21,455 nt of DNA from CAYSHJ01 sp964589725 (lineage in GTDB: Bacteria; Planctomycetota; Planctomycetia; Planctomycetales; Planctomycetaceae): NCBI GenBank assembly GCA_964589725.1, contig CAZPUJ010000794.1:1-21455 (forward strand), written 5' to 3'. The notes beneath the pieces are model-generated. The model was not told the DNA's origin, did no database searches, and saw only the letters and a program-made list of their open reading frames with translations. The translations under genes were made by a program, and so were the position numbers. The first letter of the stretch is position 1; each line of letters starts with the position of its first letter. Of this stretch, positions 16,489 to 21,455 are shown piece after piece.

Positions 16489-17753
16489 GTCGGGAAACTA
16501 TTCCGAGCCGATTCCTTAGGCGGGCCAAAGGCGTTCTCGAAATGGTACAGGCGCGGAATCACGACGATGCCTTCCTCGGAGACGGTGAAGCGGGCGCGAT
16601 CGCTCTCCAAGTCGAAACCAAGACGTTCACCGGGTGGAATGCGAACCGATTTGTCAACGATGCAGCGACGCAGTTGCGCTCCTTCGCCCACGCTGACGTC
16701 GTCGAACAGAATCGAATTCTCGACGATGGCGTTGTCTTCGACGCGGACGCTCTTCGACAAGATCGAGTGCCGCACGATACCGCCGGCAATGACTGCGCCG
16801 CCGGCGAGTAATGAATTGGAAATCTCGCCGTTGCGCCCCGACCTGCCCAGCACCACGCGAGCCGGGGGCTGTTGAGCTTGATAGGTGCGGATCGGCCAGT
16901 TGCTTTGATACAGGTCGACGGGCGGAATTGGCTTCAAGAGGTCCATGTTTGCTTCGTAATAGGCGTCGATCGTGCCGACGTCGCGCCAGTACCGGTCTTG
17001 CGAGACGCGACCGCGCGGGCCCCCAAATTCGTAGGCGTACACGCGATGTGTGCCGATCATCGAGGGGATGATGTCCCGGCCGAAGTCGTGAATCGAGTCT
17101 TCTCGTTCATGGTCGGCGCGCAACATATTGCACAGCAGCTCCTGATCGAAGACGTAGATGCCCATCGACGCGAGAGCCATGTCCGGCTCGCCCGGCATGG
17201 CTTCCGGGTTCGCGGGCTTTTCGTGGAAGCGCTTGATTCGCGACTGCTCGTCAATTGACATCACGCCAAACGCCTTCGCTTCGTCGATCGGCACCTTCAT
17301 GCACGAGATCGTCAGCTCGGCCCCGATCTCACGATGAAAGTCGAGTAATGCCGCGTAATCCATGCGGTAAATGTGATCGCCGGACAAGATCAGCACATGC
17401 CGCGCGCCGCTCCGTTCGACCAAATACAGATTTTGATATATCGCGTCGCCAGTGCCGGTGTACCACGTGTTGCCGGTCCGCATCTGCGGTGGCACAGGCG
17501 TGATGAACTCGCCGCATTCTGGGTTGAAGATGCTCCACCCGTCGCGTAGATGCTTCTGCAACGAATGTGATTTGTACTGCGTCAGGACGAGCACTCGACG
17601 CAGGCCGGAGTGCAAGCAGTTCGTGAGCGTGAAGTCGATGATGCGATACCGGCCGCCAAACGGCACGGCCGGCTTGGCTCGATCGGCCGTGAGCGGATGC
17701 AACCGCGAGCCCACTCCGCCAGCCAGCAGCAGCGTCAGAGTTTCGGAAGACAT
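16473..17753 (-). CDS. glgC: Glucose-1-phosphate adenylyltransferase
   Basis: GlgC makes ADP-glucose from ATP and glucose-1-phosphate, the committed step of bacterial glycogen synthesis. The 426 residues are close to the E. coli length of 431. Seen: the nucleotide-binding LAGGVGSRLHPLTADRAKPA, then VPFGGRYRIIDFTLTNCLHS, WYTGTGDAIYQNLYL, LILSGDHIYRMDY, FHEKPANPE for sugar phosphate binding, and YWRDVGTIDAYYEANMDLL, followed by C-terminal beta-helix repeats. The ATG is preceded by AAAGGA at good spacing. The last codons and the TAA lie inside a palindromic element, so the extreme C-terminus is repeat-derived. No other glycogen gene is in the window. The gene converges on lpxI, and its own promoter should lie in the 17754-18395 gap. 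Confidence 0.96.
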   Translation of the reverse strand: MSSETLTLLLAGGVGSRLHPLTADRAKPAVPFGGRYRIIDFTLTNCLHSGLRRVLVLTQYKSHSLQKHLRDGWSIFNPECGEFITPVPPQMRTGNTWYTGTGDAIYQNLYLVERSGARHVLILSGDHIYRMDYAALLDFHREIGAELTISCMKVPIDEAKAFGVMSIDEQSRIKRFHEKPANPEAMPGEPDMALASMGIYVFDQELLCNMLRADHEREDSIHDFGRDIIPSMIGTHRVYAYEFGGPRGRVSQDRYWRDVGTIDAYYEANMDLLKPIPPVDLYQSNWPIRTYQAQQPPARVVLGRSGRNGEISNSLLAGGAVIAGGIVRHSILSKSVRVEDNAIVENSILFDDVSVGEGAQLRRCIVDKSVRIPPGERLGFDLESDRARFTVSEEGIVVIPRLYHFENAFGPPKESARNSFPTLPNS

Positions 17754-17843
17754 GCGTGTCCTTTCGAGAGGCGACGAAAACCTGTCGAGCCGGCTCGATA
17801 GCTTTTCGCGAGCCAGTCAGGCGATCGGCAGGAGTTATCTTCC

Positions 17844-17937
17844 CGCCACTGGGCTTGGCCCAGTGGTTCCCGCGCTTCTGCACTACTGTTCGACCTAGCG
17901 CAGAAGCGCGGGAACCACCCCGACGAGCGGGGTGGCG
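17844..17937. repeat. Double-hairpin palindromic element, family 1, copy B
   Basis: Inner arms at 17863-17881 and 17900-17918 are perfect 19-bp complements around an 18-bp centre. The outer hairpins are CCACTGGG/CCCAGTGG (17846-17866) and CCACCCCG/CGGGGTGG (17915-17935, loop ACGAG). The left unit has an intact GTAG; the right one has CTAG. The inner arms carry GCAGAAGCGCGGGAA, differing from copy A while still pairing with each other. Confidence 0.85.
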
Positions 17938-18202
17938 TGGGTACGATATGTCCTGCCGTTCGCCTGAGCATCTTTTCTGAACCGTGCCGCCGTCAGCCGA
18001 GATTCAGTCAAGTTTTCGAGCCTATTAGAGTCACTCCCACTCCGTTCGTCACCAGTATCGGCACAACCACATCACTCCAATCTGCCTGAGTCATTGACTC
18101 CGCTTGCCGAAACCGAGCGCAGATCACGCCTAATCGCGACAGACGATCCGGAAAAATTTATCGGAGGCCACGTGGCCACCGCGGTGGGTAGTGGGTCAGT
18201 TT

Positions 18203-18256
18203 GTAGTGACGCGATTCATCGGGTCAGTGGTTCGACCGCATCAATCCGGTCGCTAC
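18203..18256. repeat. Double-hairpin palindromic element, family 2, intergenic copy
   Basis: Two inverted 23-bp units, 18203-18225 and 18234-18256, are separated by 8 bp. Each begins GTAG-YG on its own strand, followed by 7-bp stems with one mismatch: GACGCGA/TCGGGTC with loop TTCA, and GACCGGA/TGCGGTC with loop TTGA. It lies 140 bp upstream of the kinase gene, which carries the second copy of this family. Confidence 0.7.
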
Positions 18257-18395
18257 GAGCGCGATTGACCCATTCCACGGCGGCGTAATCCGCGACTTCA
18301 CAGTTTGCTTGTGACGCGAGATCGGAGCCGTACAATCGGCCACGTCATCATTCTCTCGCAATGGCAACTGATGGGCGACAGGAGCGTGAACTTCG

Positions 18396-20867
18396 ATGAC
18401 TGAGCAAGCCATGTCTGCGCACGACGACCCGCACCCCAGACTTGATCCTGACGACACGCTTGGGGAATCCATCCTCACGTGGGTCGACGAGATCGCCGAC
18501 CGCTTCGAAGCCGCGTGGCGGGCAGCTCTGAAAGGCGGGCCGCCGGCGCGGATTGAAGACTTCGTCGGCCAGACCTCCGAGCCGCGTCGTTCGGTCTTGC
18601 TGCGCGAACTGATTCGGTTGGATGTCGTGTATCGCCACCGGCACGGTGAGGGACTGTCCACGCAAGACTATCTCGGTCGATTCGAGTTCCTCGATCACGA
18701 ATGGGTCCGTCAGGTGATCGCCGCCGCGACCAAATCGTCTCAACCCGGCTCGCCGCCGAACGCGAAGGTCAGGGGTGAGGTGGCCGGTGCGGAACAGCAG
18801 TCTAACGATCAGCCGGCAGCCGCTCTACGGCAAGCTCGCGCGACGCGAATCCGCTGTCCTCATTGCCAAGTCGTCATCGAAGTCGTGGACGTCGCCCCAG
18901 AGAGCGACGTCACCTGTCCGTCGTGCGGCACTAGGATTGAGCGGCCATTGGCTTCAACGTTGAAACTGTCGCCAGAAGAAATGGCCAAGCTGGCACAGAC
19001 GGATCACGACACGAGTGGTCCCGTGGAAGTTCCGCCGCCAGACGCGAACGCCGCTCAGCCGGCCGAGCCAGCGGCAGCACCGACGCGGATGTTCGGACGT
19101 TACGAACTGCAATCTCTGCTGGGTCGCGGCGCGTTTGGCGAAGTCTGGAAGGCGTTCGATACCACGCTGCACCGGAGCGTGGCGTTGAAACTCTTGCGCT
19201 CTCAGGCGGAGGTCACGCCCGGAGACGAAGCGAACGCGAAAGAGGCTCGGCAGCGGTTTGAGCGGGAGGCTCGGACGCTGGTGCATTTTCAGCATCCGTC
19301 GGTCGTACGGGCGTATGAGTTCGCGGAGATTCAAGGCCGGCTGTCCATCGCTTACGAGTTGATCGACGGCATCGACCTCAAAAAGCTGTTGGCGAAGATG
19401 CGGGTCGCCGAGCACGTCTTCACATTCACACATGCCGCGGAGTTGTGCGGTCATGTGGCCGAGGCTCTGGACGCCGCGCATCGAGCGGGGATCGTGCATC
19501 GCGACTTGAAGCCGGCGAACATTTTGATGGCTCGTAGTGACCCCATTCATGGGGTCGATCCTCACAGCCCCGATGAATCGGGGCACTACAAGCCTTTCAT
19601 CACCGATTTCGGCTTGGCCAAACGCGACGCTCCGGCCGAGTACACGATGACTCAAGACCACACGCTGCTGGGGACACCCGAGTACATGTCTCCGGAACAA
19701 TGGCGTGACAGCCATGCGGTCGGCCCGGCCTCGGACATCTACTCCGTGGGAGTCATTCTGTACGAGTTGCTCACCGGCCGCGTCCCCTTTCCCTGCACGA
19801 CCGACAAATGGATTCTGCTTCGTGACCTGGTACTCAAGGAAGACCCGATCGCGCCCCGCCGCTTGAACCTCGCTGTTCCGGTCAGCCTCGAAACGATTTG
19901 CCTGAAGTGCCTGGAGAAAGACCCTTCCCGCCGCTTCCCCACCGCCGCCGCCCTCGCCCAAGAACTCCACCGCTTCCTCCACGGCGAGCCAATCCAAACC
20001 CCTCCCATCACGCAATGGGAACGAGCCAGCAAGTGGTGCCGACGCAACCCGGTGGTCGGATCCTTGACTGCGGCCGATTTACGGGCTGCGGCGTTCGCCG
20101 CGGCGGGCTTTCTCGGTCTCGCGGTCACTTCAGTTGTCGCATATCACAATCACGGAAGCTGGCCTTTTTCCGCGTTCGAGGTGCTACAGATGATCGTCGG
20201 CATGATTCTTTACGCAATCTTCTTTATAGTCACATGTAGCACTCTTGTATGTGCCATTATTAGAAGAAATAAACGGACGCTCCGAACGTCGTTTTCTGCA
20301 ATCGTCGCCATGTCCGTGCCAATACTGACGGCTCGTTATTTACCAGAGCCCCCAGAACCAAAACTCGAAAGCGCGCTATTTACGTTAATCTTGGTTCTGG
20401 TTGCTCGACTCTTCTTTCTTTCTGCAAGTGCTACAGGAAACGTACGACCGTGGATTCGGAACGGTACATTAGGCTTGTTACTTGGCGTCGCGTTCTTTGT
20501 TGGAACCCTCCCCTCAATCTGGATGCGGTCTTACTTCGAAAATCGGAACTTTGACCTCGCCAAGGAACAGTTCCTGTTAACGGTCCCCGAAATCGAACGT
20601 TGGCGGATCAAACACGGCACATACCTCGCCAATCTTGGTTGGCTTTTCTCGCTTAGACCCGCCCTGCGAACTGCTGCTGACAACTACCATTTGAAATACA
20701 GCACAGACGGCAAAGATTTTAAGTTGACGATGAGCAACAATTCGTTTTCGTTATTTGGGGACAGTTGCGTGTATAGAAGCGGTGACTATGGCTTGGGTAT
20801 TTTTGAAGGCGAGTTGCGATCGGCGATTGACGAAGTGAAAAGCAGTGATCGGCCAAGTGATCCGTAG
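18396..20867 (+). CDS. Membrane Ser/Thr protein kinase with zinc ribbon and unusual C-terminus
   Basis: 823 residues. The N-terminal 100 residues (ADRFEAAWRAALKGGPPARI, RSVLLRELIRLDVVYRHRHG) are the segment common in planctomycete kinases. A zinc-ribbon CPHC/CPSC (C154, C157, C174, C177) follows. The kinase domain runs from about 232 to 525: GRGAFGEVW, K265 in VALKLL, HRDLKPAN with D370, D404 in DFGLAKR, GTPEYMSPEQW. All catalytic residues are present, but D370 and D404 are 34 apart instead of about 18, because a palindromic repeat encodes about 16 extra residues. After WCRRNPVVGSL come about five membrane segments, then a C-terminal part with HGTYLANLGWL and YHLKYSTDGKDFKLTM, recalling small pseudopilin-like domains. 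This part is AT-richer than its surroundings. The start ATG has AGGAG 11 bases upstream; an ATG at 18411 is an alternative. The target is unknown. Confidence 0.9.
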   Translation: MTEQAMSAHDDPHPRLDPDDTLGESILTWVDEIADRFEAAWRAALKGGPPARIEDFVGQTSEPRRSVLLRELIRLDVVYRHRHGEGLSTQDYLGRFEFLDHEWVRQVIAAATKSSQPGSPPNAKVRGEVAGAEQQSNDQPAAALRQARATRIRCPHCQVVIEVVDVAPESDVTCPSCGTRIERPLASTLKLSPEEMAKLAQTDHDTSGPVEVPPPDANAAQPAEPAAAPTRMFGRYELQSLLGRGAFGEVWKAFDTTLHRSVALKLLRSQAEVTPGDEANAKEARQRFEREARTLVHFQHPSVVRAYEFAEIQGRLSIAYELIDGIDLKKLLAKMRVAEHVFTFTHAAELCGHVAEALDAAHRAGIVHRDLKPANILMARSDPIHGVDPHSPDESGHYKPFITDFGLAKRDAPAEYTMTQDHTLLGTPEYMSPEQWRDSHAVGPASDIYSVGVILYELLTGRVPFPCTTDKWILLRDLVLKEDPIAPRRLNLAVPVSLETICLKCLEKDPSRRFPTAAALAQELHRFLHGEPIQTPPITQWERASKWCRRNPVVGSLTAADLRAAAFAAAGFLGLAVTSVVAYHNHGSWPFSAFEVLQMIVGMILYAIFFIVTCSTLVCAIIRRNKRTLRTSFSAIVAMSVPILTARYLPEPPEPKLESALFTLILVLVARLFFLSASATGNVRPWIRNGTLGLLLGVAFFVGTLPSIWMRSYFENRNFDLAKEQFLLTVPEIERWRIKHGTYLANLGWLFSLRPALRTAADNYHLKYSTDGKDFKLTMSNNSFSLFGDSCVYRSGDYGLGIFEGELRSAIDEVKSSDRPSDP
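19534..19589. repeat. Double-hairpin palindromic element, family 2, inside the kinase domain
   Basis: Two inverted 23-bp units, 19534-19556 and 19567-19589, are separated by 10 bp. Each begins GTAGTG on its own strand and folds into a perfect 7-bp stem with loop TTCA: GACCCCA/TGGGGTC and GCCCCGA/TCGGGGC. In frame it encodes about SDPIHGVDPHSPDESGHY, placed between the catalytic loop and DFG of the kinase. It is the same family as 18203-18256. Confidence 0.85.
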
Positions 20868-21077
20868 ATTCAGCGGGTGCTGAAACCGGAGTCCCCGGAC
20901 GTTCGGCCGTTGGACGACCGTGAGTTGCGAGCGGAGCGTGAGGCACTGAGTCTGATTCACTCCCTGCGAGACCAGGGCCGCGCCCAGTCCGAATGGCTCG
21001 CCGCCATCTCCTCCGACCAAACCCTCAGCGCCCCCGTCCGCCAACGCGCCCTGCAATTCGCCCGCGAATGGAAATAA
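20868..21077 (+). pseudogene. Kinase-type C-terminal tail in frame after the kinase TAG
   Basis: Directly after the kinase stop codon the same frame stays open for 69 codons and ends in TAA. It reads LKPESPDVRPLDDRELRAER, then EALSLIHSLRDQGRAQSEWL, then TLSAPVRQRALQFAREWK. This resembles the extreme C-terminus of planctomycete kinases and repeat proteins, where a segment like TLSEPVRQRAL is common. It may be a remnant of the ancestral kinase tail, or be reached by stop-codon readthrough. A GTG at 20877 could start a separate 66-residue protein, but no ribosome binding site supports this. Confidence 0.6.
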
Positions 21078-21219
21078 CGCCACCCCCCTCGCGGGGGTGG
21101 TTCCCGCGCTCTGAAGCTACGGGCCACGAACGCTCAGCAACGCTTCGATCGTGGAGTCTTTCGGCCATTCCGCGCCGTAGCTGCAGAGCGCGGGAACCAC
21201 CGGGACAAGCCCGGAGGCG
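21078..21219. repeat. Double-hairpin palindromic element, family 1, copy C
   Basis: Arms at 21101-21120 and 21177-21196 are 20-bp complements with one mismatch around a 56-bp centre. The right unit has GTAG at 21177-21180; the left has its reverse complement CTAC at 21117-21120. Outer hairpins are CCACCCCC/GGGGGTGG (21080-21100) and CCACCGGG/CCCGGAGG with one mismatch (21197-21217, loop ACAAG). It begins immediately after the TAA of the kinase-tail remnant. Confidence 0.85.
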
Positions 21220-21240
21220 TTCGTGCATTCTTCTCCGACG

Positions 21241-21393
21241 TTGCGAGCGGAGCGTGAGGCCCTGAGTCTGCTTCACTTCCTGCGAGCGCAGGGCCACCCC
21301 CAGTCCGAATGGCTCGACGCCCTCTCGGCGCACCAGACCCTCAGCGAACCCGTCCGCCAACGCGCCCTGCAATTCGCCCGCGATTGGAAATAA
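21241..21393 (+). pseudogene. Second copy of the kinase-type C-terminal tail
   Basis: Encodes LRAEREALSLLHFLRAQGHP, then QSEWLDALSAHQTLSEPVRQ, then RALQFARDWK and TAA. It is identical to the first tail at 39 of 50 residues. It has no upstream domain in its frame; a GTG at 21223 could open a 56-residue frame without a visible ribosome binding site. It is best read as a duplicated gene-end fragment. Confidence 0.6.
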
Positions 21394-21455
21394 CGCCACC
21401 CCCCTCGCGGGGGTGGTTCCCGCGCTCTGAAGCTACGGGCCGCGAACGCTCAGCA
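21394..21455. repeat. Double-hairpin palindromic element, family 1, copy D (partial)
   Basis: The left half repeats copy C almost exactly, with hairpin CCACCCCC/GGGGGTGG at 21396-21416 and CTAC at 21433-21436. The right half is beyond the window. It belongs to the second unit of the 316-bp tandem repeat. Confidence 0.8.

Larger units (their letters stand above)
17754..18395. other. Divergent intergenic region between glgC and the kinase gene
   Basis: 642 bp without a convincing gene. It holds two double-hairpin elements of different families (17844-17937 and 18203-18256). Two adjacent perfect 12-bp palindromes (ggccacgtggcc and ccaccgcggtgg) lie at about 18166-18187. Promoters for both divergent genes should be here, but I see no clear -35/-10 pair. 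Confidence 0.7.
20925..21455 (+). repeat. Tandem direct repeat with a 316-bp period, second copy cut by window edge
   Basis: The sequence from 20925 (ttgcgagcggagcgtgagg) recurs from 21241, and the offset stays at 316 bp through the coding tail, its TAA and the following palindrome up to the window end. The coding parts differ at roughly 20 of 153 bases, while the palindrome parts are nearly identical (one difference seen in the 62 overlapping bases). 316 is not a multiple of three, so the second copy is in another frame. Confidence 0.9.

Noticed and set aside
18954..20015. Long open frame on the minus strand (353 codons) opposite the kinase
   Set aside because: Antisense to intact kinase motifs; composition is that of a shadow frame.
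13091..21455. Repeats considered as a CRISPR array or attC integron sites
   Set aside because: Copies are scattered between genes, not regularly spaced; no cas or integrase gene and no attC core sites are seen.

Overview
The window looks like chromosomal DNA of a planctomycete (phylum Planctomycetota). The grounds are a GC-rich sequence, a large Ser/Thr kinase with the N-terminal region typical of this phylum, a DUF58/BatA-type gene pair, a GspL-like PilM fusion, a large GH38-like protein, lipid A genes (lpxD, lpxI) showing an outer membrane, and many short palindromic repeats in and between genes. I cannot name genus or species. There is no plasmid, phage, transposase, CRISPR, tRNA or rRNA signal.

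Layout. 1-3690 (minus): a GH38-like protein gene followed by the 5' part of cmk, cut by the window edge. 3691-4184: non-coding, with a palindromic repeat and a plausible promoter. 4185-11052 (plus): pilM fused to a membrane and periplasmic PilN-like part, two large single-span membrane proteins that I cannot name, then ruvC. 11067-14099 (minus): a DUF58 gene and a BatA-like VWA membrane protein gene, converging on ruvC. 14368-16416 (plus): lpxD and lpxI. 16473-17753 (minus): glgC. 17754-18395: non-coding, holding two palindromic elements. 18396-20867 (plus): a receptor-type Ser/Thr kinase. 20868-21455: remnants of a kinase-type C-terminal tail in two tandem copies, 316 bp apart.

How the genes fit together. 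The PilM fusion and the two proteins after it probably form the inner-membrane platform of a type IV pilus or type II secretion machine. LpxD and LpxI act in lipid A synthesis. GlgC makes ADP-glucose for glycogen. RuvC resolves Holliday junctions. DUF58/BatA pairs usually work with a MoxR ATPase, and none is present here.

The most unusual content is a set of palindromic elements. At least three families are built as two inverted units, each headed by GTAG (or a close variant) and carrying a small hairpin. Within families the stems vary but stay paired. One copy lies in frame inside the kinase catalytic core, between HRD and DFG. One supplies the glgC stop codon. A different palindrome lies in frame inside the GH38-like protein. 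The layout resembles REP/BIME elements, but no REP-associated transposase is in the window. The kinase also looks mosaic: an AT-richer C-terminal part ends at a TAG, and the same frame then continues into a standard kinase tail.
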